From: Acidimicrobiaceae bacterium
GTDB lineage: Bacteria > Actinomycetota > Acidimicrobiia > Acidimicrobiales > UBA8190
NCBI GenBank assembly: GCA_003151475.1
Contig: PLXQ01000080.1
Coordinates: 1 to 62,558, forward strand
DNA length: 62,558 bases
Reading direction: 5' to 3'
Below are positions 17,023-25,955 of the stretch, in pieces (position 1 is the stretch's first letter; every line of letters starts with the position of its first letter). The position numbers and the translations under genes are program-made. Under the pieces are notes generated by a model. The model saw nothing but the letters and a program-made list of their open reading frames with translations, was not told where the DNA came from and did no database searches.

Positions 17023-18573
17023 CTAGCGCAAGCGGAAACGCCGACGTCGCCCCTTGGCCATGATCGTGACATCCTCGGCCAAAGTGGTGGGCGTCGCCTC
17101 GGTCGGTTCCGCCACCGGGGCGTGGGGGGAAGCGGAGAGAATCTCCGTGGCCATGGATGCCGCAGAATCCCTCGGCTTCGTCGACTGAGGGGCCGAATCT
17201 GCGTTCGGATGCACCGCCGTGGCGGCCGAATCTGCCGCATTGGGTGTTCCCGGGGCGAATGGCGCCGGGGTCCCCGACACGGCGCCGAGGGGCCCGCTGC
17301 GCATGGAGCTGTCCTCGGGATCACCCGGGGCGGGACCAGGTCCGTTCGCGAGATTCTGACCACCGGCGGAACCGGGAGCGCCCGAGGCACGAGGTTGCGG
17401 CGGCACGGGCGGGACGGGCGGGACGGGAGCGGTGGCCGACGACGGGACGACCGATCCCGGCACGGGCGGTGGGAGCACCGGCGCCGGAACAGCAGCCGGG
17501 GTGGGACGCGGGACCGGCGGCGTGCGACGAGGGTCGGCCGTGGGAGTCCACGCGGTGCCGCCCGGTGGTGCGGCGGCCGGCGGGTGTGACGCAGGCGCCA
17601 CCGGCGGAGCGGTCGACATGGCCGTAGGCGGTCGCACCGGCGCCATCGAGGGAGTCGGCTTCAATGAAGACGGCACAGGAGGCGGCGCCACGGGAGAAGA
17701 GGGCGCCATCGGAGGCCGAACCGACGGTGGCGTAGCCGGCGCGGGCCGGGCCCCACTCGGTGGCGGGCGGTTGAGAAGAGCAGTAGTGGCCGCCGGCATC
17801 GACGGGGCGGGGCTGAACTCGGCGCCCAGCAGTGAGTTCAGCAGAGGACCGGCCTGGGCGGCGGGCACCAACTGTGGACGTGGCGGAGAAGGAGCCGGGG
17901 TTGCATCGCCGAACTCGGCGGCCAGCAGGGCGTCCATCGCGGCCGGCGTGAGATTGGGTACGACCGACGGTCCGGCCATCGAAGGTCCTTCGCGCGCCAG
18001 CCCACGAGCGACGCGCCGACCCCCGGGCCATGCTCCGCTCGATACCGGCTCGCGCTCGACTTGGCGGTTCTGCTCGGGAACGGGCGCCACGTAGAAACGC
18101 GGTGAGGTGGATGATCCGGTGGCGGCCACCGCCGGTGTCGGAACATCGGGAACTTTCTCGGTCGCCGGTGTCGAAGACGCGGGGGCGAAGACGTCCGACG
18201 AGAGAAGAGAGTCGATCGTGCGCTGGGACGCCGCCAGATCGCGCTCGCTGGAGGCAAGGTGCTCCTCCACCGCGGACTGCGATGGTGGACCGGCGGCGAG
18301 AGGCACCCTTTGTTGGGTCCGGGGGAGCGCCGTCGTCTCCGCAGCGCCGTTGAGTGCGGCCTGCGGGTCGACCGCGAGCGCGTCGCAGACGATCATGCCG
18401 AGGCTTTCGATCGCTCGAGCCAGCCTGAGCTGACCCTCTTGGACCTCGTTCAGCCGTTCGAGGATCTCGTGCCAGAGGTCTGCCGAGGACAGAGCCGCGG
18501 ACCGAGCGAGATCATTGTTGGACCCCGTTCCTTCCGGTTGGCGACTCTCCATCGTCATGCCCGGACCCTCCAC
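17023..18573 (-). CDS. Proline/alanine-rich protein of unknown function
   Basis: A 516-residue protein. Residues about 25-70 form a helical, coiled-coil-prone segment (LWHEILERLNEVQEGQLRLARAI in part). A long Pro/Ala/Ser/Val-rich low-complexity region follows and ends in a basic RRRRFRLR tail. Three related short motifs recur in the first half: IDSLLSSDVFAPA, MDALLAAEFGDATPAP and LNSLLGAEFSPAP. No signal peptide or membrane segment is evident, so it is probably cytoplasmic and largely disordered. The motif pattern suggests repeated docking sites. It lies beside the pilus locus, but a functional link is only positional. Initiation at ATG 18555 or 18552 is also possible. Confidence 0.6.
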   Translation of the reverse strand: MEGPGMTMESRQPEGTGSNNDLARSAALSSADLWHEILERLNEVQEGQLRLARAIESLGMIVCDALAVDPQAALNGAAETTALPRTQQRVPLAAGPPSQSAVEEHLASSERDLAASQRTIDSLLSSDVFAPASSTPATEKVPDVPTPAVAATGSSTSPRFYVAPVPEQNRQVEREPVSSGAWPGGRRVARGLAREGPSMAGPSVVPNLTPAAMDALLAAEFGDATPAPSPPRPQLVPAAQAGPLLNSLLGAEFSPAPSMPAATTALLNRPPPSGARPAPATPPSVRPPMAPSSPVAPPPVPSSLKPTPSMAPVRPPTAMSTAPPVAPASHPPAAAPPGGTAWTPTADPRRTPPVPRPTPAAVPAPVLPPPVPGSVVPSSATAPVPPVPPVPPQPRASGAPGSAGGQNLANGPGPAPGDPEDSSMRSGPLGAVSGTPAPFAPGTPNAADSAATAVHPNADSAPQSTKPRDSAASMATEILSASPHAPVAEPTEATPTTLAEDVTIMAKGRRRRFRLR

Positions 18574-18740
18574 TTCCGCCCCATCGACCGGTCGCTGGTT
18601 GCCTTGCTGATCGCCGGAGCATGCGCGCGATCAATGACCGGGTCCGTCTGCGAAGCGTAGCCGGACGCGTATTACATCGGACGGTAGGCGCCAACTATTG
18701 AGAAAAACCCGGAGATCAGTTCTATTTTTCCTCTGCCGAC

Positions 18741-18757
18741 CCCGGCACCTAGCCGGG
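18741..18757 (-). terminator. Probable terminator hairpin
   Basis: CCCGGC and GCCGGG arms around a short CACTTA-like loop lie just beyond the stop of the minus-strand gene at 18759. There is no T-tract, as often seen in actinobacteria. Confidence 0.45.
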
Positions 18758-18758
18758 T

Positions 18759-19055
18759 TCAGGCGCGCGCTGCGCTGCGGAGCTCGTCGAGCGAGAGCTC
18801 GCCGGTCGCCTCGCCCCCGCACTGCGTGCAGTGCTCGACGTGGCGCCAGGAACGCAGCAGCCTGGTTCCCTCGGGATTCAGCAAGACCACGAAGGACTCC
18901 GACACAGGGTCGATATCCAGGCCGAAGTAAGGCCGCCACCCGGTGGAGGCCGGATGGTTGTCCAGGTGCAGACCCTTCAGGACCCGGCGGAAGCGCATCC
19001 GGTCGGTGTCGAAGAGCCAGGTGCTGTGACAGGACTCCAGTACAAGCGGTTCCAT
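18759..19055 (-). CDS. Small hypothetical protein with a CxxC motif
   Basis: A 98-residue protein starting at ATG 19055 (MEPLVLESCHSTWLFDT). It has a mixed alpha-beta character, a segment resembling a small beta-sheet domain (WRPYFGLDIDPVSESFVVLL), and EHCTQCGGEA near the C-terminus. Family not recognised. Upstream in-frame sequence to 19199 is Pro/Arg-rich and probably not translated. A hairpin directly follows the stop. Confidence 0.5.
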   Translation of the reverse strand: MEPLVLESCHSTWLFDTDRMRFRRVLKGLHLDNHPASTGWRPYFGLDIDPVSESFVVLLNPEGTRLLRSWRHVEHCTQCGGEATGELSLDELRSAARA

Positions 19056-19256
19056 GAAGCGATCATTGCCCTCAAAACTGACGAAAACGACACAGGAGTG
19101 TTGCGGTTCTGTGACGATAAGAGCGGGAGTGGCAGGGTCGCCACAAGGCGTCCTGACCTCAGGCTCGGGGCGTGGTGGCGGGCTCTTCCGGGGTTTCACC
19201 CGGCCTGAGCGCCTTTGTCCTGGCCGACGGGTCCGCGGCCCTGCTCGGGAAGGGTG

Positions 19257-19673
19257 CTAGCGGCCCCGCCGGCTCCGTCGAGGTGATTCGGACGGGGTGA
19301 TCCCGGTGATCTCGGCGATGGTGGCTTCGAGGGCAACGGGATCGGCGGTGGGAACGACGAACCGGTGGGCGCGAGCCGCACCCGAGGCCTCCAGAAGCAC
19401 GGCGTCTTCGCCGGCAGGTCCCTTCGTCCGCCCCGCTGTCCGCAGGACGGTCAGCTCCGGCCAGGTGATGACAGCGGCGATCGTTTGATGGGGAGTGACC
19501 ACGGTGAAACCTTCGTGATTGATGACCACGGTCAACCCGGCCACAGCCTCTCGTCCGTCGCTCACTGCGGTGAGGAGATAGACGTCGGGCAGCGACAGGG
19601 GCAGTAGGTCGACAGCGGCGTTCGCGGCCGGTGCCGATGACGTGGTGGAACGACCGCGTCGATGTTTCGCCAT
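19257..19673 (-). CDS. Hypothetical protein beside the pilus locus
   Basis: A 138-residue protein with a basic N-terminus (MAKHRRGRS) and a beta-rich core resembling a PH-like fold: YLLTAVSDGREAVAGLTVVI, then EGFTVVTPHQTIAAVI and RFVVPTADPVALEA. It ends in a basic RRSRRGR tail. Family not identified. GTG 19703 in frame would add ten residues; ATG 19673 gives the more typical N-terminus. It is divergent from pilT with a short shared promoter region. Confidence 0.5.
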   Translation of the reverse strand: MAKHRRGRSTTSSAPAANAAVDLLPLSLPDVYLLTAVSDGREAVAGLTVVINHEGFTVVTPHQTIAAVITWPELTVLRTAGRTKGPAGEDAVLLEASGAARAHRFVVPTADPVALEATIAEITGITPSESPRRSRRGR

Positions 19674-19793
19674 TAAATTAGTGCCGCCCGACTTCTCGTT
19701 CACGTATCGTCACCGCTGCTCCGCCACTCTTTGCATTGTCACATTGCGTACGCATTCAGTCACGAAAACGGTCGTTTAACTTTCTCGTTGTCG

Positions 19794-19799
19794 TACACT
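19794..19799 (+). promoter_or_regulatory. Putative -10 box of pilT
   Basis: TACACT lies 8 bases before the pilT ATG at 19808. The local sequence is much more AT-rich than its surroundings, as expected for a promoter, and implies a leaderless or nearly leaderless transcript. Confidence 0.35.
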
Positions 19800-19807
19800 A
19801 GGACGTC

Positions 19808-20926
19808 ATGGACCTGGACGACTTCAACGGATTGCTGCAGGTTCTCTGCGATCTCGACGGCTCTGACCTCCACATCAAGGCGGGTTCCGCACCCCGGGTG
19901 CGCGTCGACGGTCACCTGCGCATGCTCGACGACGAACCTCGGATCAACGCCGAGGAGACCCAGGCGCTGGCCGAGGCGATCATGCTTCCGAACATCTGTG
20001 AGATCTTCACAGAGAAACACGAGGCCGACTTCGCCTACAGCGTGAACGGTGTCGGCCGTTTCCGTATCAATGCCTTCTACCAGCGTGGTTCGGTGGCCCT
20101 GGCTGTCCGGCGGGTGCGCACCAGTGCATCGAGCATCGATGATTTGGGACTTCCCGACGTGGTGAGGCGCCTGGCCGAGGAGCAGCGTGGGCTCGTCCTC
20201 GTGACTGGTCCGACGGGTTCGGGCAAGACCACCACCCTGGCGGCGATGATCAATCACATCAACCAGACCCGGGCCTGCCACATTATTACGGTGGAGGACC
20301 CGATCGAGTACCTGCACACCGATGCCCTCGCCGCCATCGACCAACGTGAGGTGGGCTTCGACACCGAGACGTTCTCCAGCGCCATGCGGGTCGTGCTCCG
20401 CCAGGACCCCGACGTCATCCTGGTCGGTGAGATGCGGGACCCCGAGACCGTGTACACGGCATTGACGGCGGCGGAGACCGGCCACCTCGTCTTCTCGACG
20501 CTGCACACGACCACGGCCACCGAGACCGTGAACCGCATCGTCGACTTCTTCCCGCCCCACCAGCACCGTCAGATCCGTCTGAGTCTGGCCAGTGCCCTCA
20601 CCGGCACCGTCTGCCAGCGACTCATCCCGAGAGCGGACGGAAAGGGACGGGTGCCGGCGCTCGAGGTCATGGTCGTGAACGGCCGCATCCAGCAGGCCAT
20701 CGCCGACCCTCTGCTCACGGCAGAGATCGACCAGATCATCGCCGACGGCGAGTACTACGGCATGCAGACGTTCGATCAGGCCCTGGCCCAGCTCCTGGCC
20801 AATGGTGAGATCGATCTCCGCGAGGCCATGAATGCCGCCTCCAACCCCCATGACCTGAAAGTGATGCTCGAACGCCTGGGAATCGTCCCCACAGGCCGGG
20901 GATTCGTCAGCGCCTTCGCGCCCTGA
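19808..20926 (+). CDS. pilT: Type IV pilus retraction ATPase PilT
   Basis: Hexameric secretion-type ATPase of 372 residues, the usual PilT length. Walker A GPTGSGKTTTLAAM lies around residues 135-148, the Asp box follows in ITVEDPIEYLH, Walker B is DVILVGEMRDPET, and the His box is HLVFSTLHTTTATET. The AIRA-like C-terminal segment of PilT is represented by AIADPLLTAEIDQII. It would disassemble pilins at the inner membrane platform. It is the first gene of the pilus block on the plus strand and is convergent with the prepilin-peptidase-like gene 10 bp away. Confidence 0.95.
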   Translation: MDLDDFNGLLQVLCDLDGSDLHIKAGSAPRVRVDGHLRMLDDEPRINAEETQALAEAIMLPNICEIFTEKHEADFAYSVNGVGRFRINAFYQRGSVALAVRRVRTSASSIDDLGLPDVVRRLAEEQRGLVLVTGPTGSGKTTTLAAMINHINQTRACHIITVEDPIEYLHTDALAAIDQREVGFDTETFSSAMRVVLRQDPDVILVGEMRDPETVYTALTAAETGHLVFSTLHTTTATETVNRIVDFFPPHQHRQIRLSLASALTGTVCQRLIPRADGKGRVPALEVMVVNGRIQQAIADPLLTAEIDQIIADGEYYGMQTFDQALAQLLANGEIDLREAMNAASNPHDLKVMLERLGIVPTGRGFVSAFAP

Positions 20927-20936
20927 GCCACTCCCC

Positions 20937-21731
20937 TCAGCGTCCCACCCCCGCACCGATCGCCACGGCGACCACCGACGCCACCACCGCTCCGCTGGCG
21001 AGGGCCAGGCTGATCACAACCCGGTCGGGGTCAGGGCTCACTTGTCTGCCCCGGGCCAATCGGTCGATCACGAGCACGGCGGCCGCCGTGGCCAGACCTT
21101 CGGCTGTCGAGGCGAGTCCCAGCCACCCGAGAACGGCGCCCACCGGGAGAAGCACCGGGGCCGACGATGTCCACGGGGACTTGATCACGACGAGAGCCAC
21201 GGCCACGACGAGGCCGACGATGAGCCCGACGACATGGGACCAGCGGTGGTCGGCCACTCCGGCTCCGAGAAGCAAGGCGGCACCGAGGCCCGTGCCGATG
21301 CCAGCAACGGACAGCGGCGGCGGTAACCCGTCGGCTTCGATGGCGACGAGGGCGATGAGGGTGGCGGCGAGCACACAGAATCCCGCCACCGCCCAATGGG
21401 GCCCGAGTCCCCATCCCACGGCGGCGAACACGACGGCGGTGGCCGATTCGACCAGGGGATAGCGCGCCGAAATCGGACCCCGACAGTGGTGGCATCGCCC
21501 GCCCAACATCACCCATGAGACGACGGGGACGTTGTCGATGGGTCGCACCGGGGTGTCGCAGTGGGGGCAGAAAGAGCGGGGTTTGGCCACCGAAAGGCCA
21601 CGAGGAACCCGGTAGATCACCACGTTCAGGAACGACCCGGCCAGGAGTCCGACCAGGGCGACGAAGCCCGTAACCGCCCAGCGGGCGATGTGGATGGAGA
21701 CAGCGGCCGACAATCCTCCATCCGATGTCAC
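20937..21731 (-). CDS. Prepilin peptidase (A24) homologue, peptidase site degenerate
   Basis: A 264-residue polytopic protein of the PilD family. The N-terminal methyltransferase-type domain looks intact: GSFLNVVIYRVPRG, two CxxC pairs (Cys55/58 and Cys80/83) and the intervening DNVPVVSW block. The aspartyl-protease half is not. The first catalytic Asp (in IDLxxxLLPD) appears as IEADGLPPPL, so Glu132 replaces Asp and the spacing is altered. The second motif GxGDxKL is replaced by WTSSAPVLLPVGAVLG around residues 187-201, with no Asp. Start is GTG. Another peptidase may process the pilins here, or this protein only methylates them. Confidence 0.8.
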   Translation of the reverse strand: MTSDGGLSAAVSIHIARWAVTGFVALVGLLAGSFLNVVIYRVPRGLSVAKPRSFCPHCDTPVRPIDNVPVVSWVMLGGRCHHCRGPISARYPLVESATAVVFAAVGWGLGPHWAVAGFCVLAATLIALVAIEADGLPPPLSVAGIGTGLGAALLLGAGVADHRWSHVVGLIVGLVVAVALVVIKSPWTSSAPVLLPVGAVLGWLGLASTAEGLATAAAVLVIDRLARGRQVSPDPDRVVISLALASGAVVASVVAVAIGAGVGR

Positions 21732-21887
21732 TGTGCGCGCGCCCCGGATCTCACGCTCGTCAGGGCGGCCCTGACCAGGAAAGACGTCATTCCGCGCTTA
21801 GGAGGCTCATGGGGGCGGCCACGGTACCACCGCCGTTCGTGCCGCCTGGGCCTTCGCTAATCCCCACTTCCGAAGATCGGGTTCAAT
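21732..21887. other. Divergent intergenic region upstream of pilB
   Basis: About 156 bp between the divergent prepilin-peptidase-like gene and pilB. It contains a good ribosome-binding sequence (AGGAGG, about 21800-21805) before an ATG at 21809, but that frame runs into pilB out of phase and does not look like protein beyond the first 25 codons. Probably a shared promoter region. Confidence 0.4.
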
Positions 21888-24341
21888 ATGCGCTCTGTTC
21901 GTGCCGATGGTGCATGCATGGGCGACGCGGCAGCCGGTCGGCTCCTCGCGAGCGATCACAACTTAGAGTTTGTCGATCTCGATCGATACAACGTGGACAC
22001 CAGTGTGGCGCGCCTGCTGCCAGTGGCGGTGGCACGGCGACATCATGTGGTCCCGATCGGTCGTAAGTTCGGCGCGCCCGTCGTGGCCATCGCCGACCCC
22101 AACGATGTCATGGCTCTCGACACCTTGCGGGCGACGATGGGACGGGAGTTCGTCGCCGTGGTGGCCAACGACGACCAGATCGAAGCGTGCCTGGATCGTG
22201 TGTACCGGACCCCCGATCCGACGACGACGACGGGATCGGACCCCTCGGAGACCTCGAACGGCAGCGGCACGGCGAACACTGCGGGCGTGGCGGCAAGCTC
22301 AGCGCCCGGTGATGCCCCACCCTTCGACGGCACTGATTTCGCGTCAGCCGACCTGCGTTCGTACGCCCCGGCCGAGACCACGGCGGTATCCGGTCCTCCC
22401 CCCGCCTTCGTCTATCCGAGCTCCGGCGAGTTCTCCGCCCCTGTCGTTGCCCCGGCCGAGACCACGGCGGTATCCGGTCCTCCCCCCGCCTTCGTCTATC
22501 CGAGCTCCGGCGAGTTCCCCGCCCCTGCCGCTGACCTCGGCATTGAGGGCGCGATCATGGCGGCCGACCCTGGACGGGGGGCGCCGCAGGGCGAAAAGTT
22601 CGCCGGAGCGTCCGAGGCAACCGAGCCGCACGAGAAAGGCTCCGACGAGCTCCAGCATTTCCCCCCTCTGGCCCGTGTTCTGGTCGAGGGCGGTCGTGTG
22701 GAGCTGTCGACGATGCTCGACGTCCTGGCGGAGCGCGATCGCACAGGCCAGGCGGTGGCCCGGATTCTCACGGTCAGGGGACTCGTCAACGAAGCCGACC
22801 TCATGTGGGGCATGGCGCAGGAGATGGGCCTTGAGTTCGTCGACCTCGACCTGCAGACCACTGATTTCGCCGCCGCCTACCACCTGCCCGAAGCGACGGC
22901 CCGCCACCACAACGTCCTCGTCTTCGGCAACCGCGACGGTGTGCCCCTCGTCGCCGCGTCGAACCCGACTGACGTCTTCGCCATGGACGACCTGCGCACC
23001 ATCATCGGTCGCAACTTCATCACGGTCGTCGCCACCAGATCTCAGATCAACACCTACATCGATCGTGCCTACCACCAGGGTGGCGACGCCACCGAGGTGG
23101 CGGCATCGGCCGCGTCGGACTTCGACGACACCTTTGACGAGGACCTCAGCAACCTCCAGGCGGTGGTCGATGACGCGCCCATCGTCCGCTATGTGAACCT
23201 GCTCGTCCTGCAGGCGCTCAACGAGCGCGCCTCGGACATCCACGTGGAGCCCACCGGCGAGAACCTGCGCATCCGCTACCGGATCGACGGGGTGTTGCAT
23301 GACATCTCGACCGCCCCCCGGACCATCGCCGCGGCGGTGACGACCCGGCTGAAGGTCATGTCCGACATGAACATCGCCGAGCACCGACTTCCCCAGGACG
23401 GCCGCATTTCATTGACGGTGGGCAGCCGGGCCATCGACCTCCGGATCGCCACCCTCCCCACCATCTACGGGGAAAAGGTGGTCATGCGTGTTCTCGACAA
23501 GTCGAACATCGTTCTCGGCTTCGAGGACCTCGGCTTCGACGAAGACCTTCTCAACATTTACCGGAGCATCTACACCAAGCCCTACGGCACCATCTTGGTG
23601 ACGGGGCCGACCGGGTCGGGCAAGACGACGACTCTCTACGCCACGCTGGACGCACTCAACTCGCCGGACAAGAACATCATTACCGTCGAGGACCCCGTCG
23701 AGCTCCGCCTGAAGGGGATCAATCAGGTGCAGCTGAACGTCAGGGCCGGTTTGAACTTCGCCGCCGCCTTGAAGTCGATCCTGCGCTCGGACCCCGACAT
23801 CGTGCTCGTCGGTGAGATCCGCGACCGAGAGACGGCCATGATGACCATCGAGGCTTCCCTCACGGGCCACCTCGTGCTCGCCACCTTGCACACCAACGAC
23901 TCGGCCAGCACACCGATGCGGTTGGTGGAAATGGGCATGGAGCCGTTCCTGGTGACCTCGGCTCTGTCGGCCGCGTTGGCCCAGCGCCTGGCCCGGCGCC
24001 TCTGCATCCACTGCCGCGAGCCCTACGAGCCGACGGAGGCCGAGATCGTGGCCGTCGGATGGACACCGGAAGAGCTCTTCGCCAGCACGCCCAACCCGGT
24101 TCTCTACCGGCCCGTCGGGTGCTCGGCCTGCTCCACCACGGGATATCTGGGCCGCAAGGCCCTGCTCGAGCTGCTCGTCGTCACCGAGGGGATCGAGCAC
24201 CTGATCATTGAAGGAGGAACGGCCGATGACATCCACAGGCTCGCCGTCGAGCAGGGCATGGTGACCTTGCGCCAGAGCGGACTCCGCAAGGCATTCGAGG
24301 GTGAGACCACTCTCGAAGAAGTACTGCGAGTGGTGGCATGA
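21888..24341 (+). CDS. pilB: Type IV pilus assembly ATPase PilB
   Basis: GspE/PilB extension ATPase of 817 residues, longer than the common 560-600. There are two MshEN-type N-terminal domains (about 25-105 and 255-405), the first lacking its leading helices, separated by a Pro/Ser/Gly-rich linker with a 28-residue tandem repeat. The catalytic core follows: Walker A GPTGSGKTTTLYATL near residue 573, Asp box ITVEDPVELRL, Walker B DIVLVGEIRDRET, His box HLVLATLHTNDS. A zinc tetracysteine module CIHC...CSAC lies near residues 705-750. It drives pilin polymerisation. The stop overlaps the next gene's ATG (ATGA). Confidence 0.94.
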   Translation: MRSVRADGACMGDAAAGRLLASDHNLEFVDLDRYNVDTSVARLLPVAVARRHHVVPIGRKFGAPVVAIADPNDVMALDTLRATMGREFVAVVANDDQIEACLDRVYRTPDPTTTTGSDPSETSNGSGTANTAGVAASSAPGDAPPFDGTDFASADLRSYAPAETTAVSGPPPAFVYPSSGEFSAPVVAPAETTAVSGPPPAFVYPSSGEFPAPAADLGIEGAIMAADPGRGAPQGEKFAGASEATEPHEKGSDELQHFPPLARVLVEGGRVELSTMLDVLAERDRTGQAVARILTVRGLVNEADLMWGMAQEMGLEFVDLDLQTTDFAAAYHLPEATARHHNVLVFGNRDGVPLVAASNPTDVFAMDDLRTIIGRNFITVVATRSQINTYIDRAYHQGGDATEVAASAASDFDDTFDEDLSNLQAVVDDAPIVRYVNLLVLQALNERASDIHVEPTGENLRIRYRIDGVLHDISTAPRTIAAAVTTRLKVMSDMNIAEHRLPQDGRISLTVGSRAIDLRIATLPTIYGEKVVMRVLDKSNIVLGFEDLGFDEDLLNIYRSIYTKPYGTILVTGPTGSGKTTTLYATLDALNSPDKNIITVEDPVELRLKGINQVQLNVRAGLNFAAALKSILRSDPDIVLVGEIRDRETAMMTIEASLTGHLVLATLHTNDSASTPMRLVEMGMEPFLVTSALSAALAQRLARRLCIHCREPYEPTEAEIVAVGWTPEELFASTPNPVLYRPVGCSACSTTGYLGRKALLELLVVTEGIEHLIIEGGTADDIHRLAVEQGMVTLRQSGLRKAFEGETTLEEVLRVVA
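22366..22533 (+). repeat. 84-bp in-frame tandem repeat within pilB
   Basis: Two copies (22366-22449 and 22450-22533) differing at only about three bases near their ends. Each encodes 28 residues containing PAETTAVSGPPPAFVYPSS. The near-identity at DNA level indicates a recent duplication in the linker between the two N-terminal domains. Confidence 0.9.
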
Positions 24342-25945
24342 GCCCGTCCGCCACGACACGGGTCGAATGGGCCCGGAGACTCACCCAGGCGTTGGTGGCC
24401 GGTGGCTATGTCCGTGAAGCCGACGTCACTCCGCTCTTCGACGAGGCCAGTGCCGGAGGTCCGTCGTTCACGGCCCTCGTGATCGGACGTGAAGTGGCAA
24501 CGCCTGAGGTCACCCTCGGCGTGCTGTCACAGATCTCCCAGCTCCCGGTGGCCGATCTGGCCAACGACCCCCCGGAGCCGGCGGCCGTTCAGGTCCTGTT
24601 GTCCGCTGTCGGCCGTGAATACGGCGCCGTGGGCTACCGGATCGAAGGCCAGCGACTCATGGTGGCGTTCGCAGACCCCCCGGATCCTGACGACGTGCGC
24701 GCTCTGTCGGGGATCCTCGGGTACGAGATCGTGCCCGTGCTCGGCGACCCAATCGCCATCGAGAGGATTCTCCGCGGCTCGACAGACGGCTCGAGCAACG
24801 GAACTCCGGCTGGTGCCAACGGTGCAGCGGGAACCAACGGCTCGCAATCAGACGCCTCCGTGCCCGCCGCGGCGGACACGATGCCCATGCACCTCGACGA
24901 CCTTCTGCGCTACGCATCGAATGTCGGGGCCTCCGACCTCCACCTCACTGCCGGCATGCCCGGCTGCATCAGGCTGCACGGTGCCGTCCGCCCCATAGAG
25001 GGTTGTCCCCAGCTGGACAACGAGACGATCCGGGACATGCTCTTCGGCGTCCTCACCCAGTCGCTGCGCGAGAAGTTCGAAGCCGAGAAGGAACTCGACA
25101 CCTCGCACTCGATCCCCGGTGTGGGTCGCTTCCGGCTGAATGTCTTCCAACAGCGCGGAACCGTGGCCGGCGTCCTGCGCGCCATCCCCCACGAGATTCC
25201 GCCGTTCGAAACGCTGGGCATCCCGGATTCGGTGCGGATGTTCACAGAACTCCGACAGGGTCTCGTCCTCGTCACGGGTCCCACGGGTTCGGGTAAGTCG
25301 ACCACTCTGGCCTCTCTGGTCGACATCATCAACCGGACCAAGCCGCTCCACATCGTGACGGTCGAGGACCCCATCGAATTCCTCCACAACCACAAGCGCT
25401 CCATCGTCAACCAGCGGGAACTGGGGTCGGACACCATGTCCTTCGCCGAAGCGTTGCGTCGGGTCCTGCGTGAAGACCCGGACGTGATCCTGGTCGGAGA
25501 AATGCGTGACCTCGACACCATCTCCATGGCCCTCACCGCGGCCGAGACAGGTCACCTCGTCTTCGGCACTCTGCACACTCAGGATGCCCCCCAGACCATT
25601 GACCGCATCATCGATGTGTTCCCGACGACCCAGCAGGAGCAGGTCCGGACGATGCTGGCCGGCGCCCTCGAAGGAGTGGTCACCCAGCAGCTGGTCCCCG
25701 ACGCCGAAGGAACCGGGAGGGCCGCTTGTTGTGAGGTGATGGTCTGCACTTCGGCCATCCGCAACCTGGTGCGAAGTGCCAAGACACACCAGATCTATTC
25801 GTTGATGCAGACGGGAAGCCAGTACGGCATGTCCACCATGGACCAGGGCTTGGCCCGCCTGGTCAAGGAGGGACGCATCACCGAGGGCGTTGCCCTCGAC
25901 CGCTGCCGCAATGAAGAAGACCTCCGCACCCACCTGAATTCGTAG
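24338..25945 (+). CDS. pilT: PilT-family ATPase with extra N-terminal MshEN-like domain
   Basis: A 535-residue protein. Residues about 5-150 resemble the GspE/MshEN N-terminal domain (WARRLTQALVAGGYVREAD, then VAFADPPDPDDVRALSGILG), normally found in PilB or MshE. An Asn/Gly/Ala linker joins it to a complete PilT core from about residue 185: GPTGSGKSTTLASL, IVTVEDPIEFLHNH, DVILVGEMRDLDT, HLVFGTLHTQDA. This gives a second retraction-type motor whose N-domain could bind c-di-GMP, as MshEN domains do in known cases. It overlaps pilB by 4 bp and is followed 10 bp later by pilC. Confidence 0.9.
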   Translation: MSPSATTRVEWARRLTQALVAGGYVREADVTPLFDEASAGGPSFTALVIGREVATPEVTLGVLSQISQLPVADLANDPPEPAAVQVLLSAVGREYGAVGYRIEGQRLMVAFADPPDPDDVRALSGILGYEIVPVLGDPIAIERILRGSTDGSSNGTPAGANGAAGTNGSQSDASVPAAADTMPMHLDDLLRYASNVGASDLHLTAGMPGCIRLHGAVRPIEGCPQLDNETIRDMLFGVLTQSLREKFEAEKELDTSHSIPGVGRFRLNVFQQRGTVAGVLRAIPHEIPPFETLGIPDSVRMFTELRQGLVLVTGPTGSGKSTTLASLVDIINRTKPLHIVTVEDPIEFLHNHKRSIVNQRELGSDTMSFAEALRRVLREDPDVILVGEMRDLDTISMALTAAETGHLVFGTLHTQDAPQTIDRIIDVFPTTQQEQVRTMLAGALEGVVTQQLVPDAEGTGRAACCEVMVCTSAIRNLVRSAKTHQIYSLMQTGSQYGMSTMDQGLARLVKEGRITEGVALDRCRNEEDLRTHLNS

Positions 25946-25955
25946 GAGCCGACGC

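Noticed and set aside
22366..22533. CRISPR-like or mobile repeat
   Set aside because: Direct, contiguous, in-frame, only two copies with no spacers; it is a coding tandem duplication.
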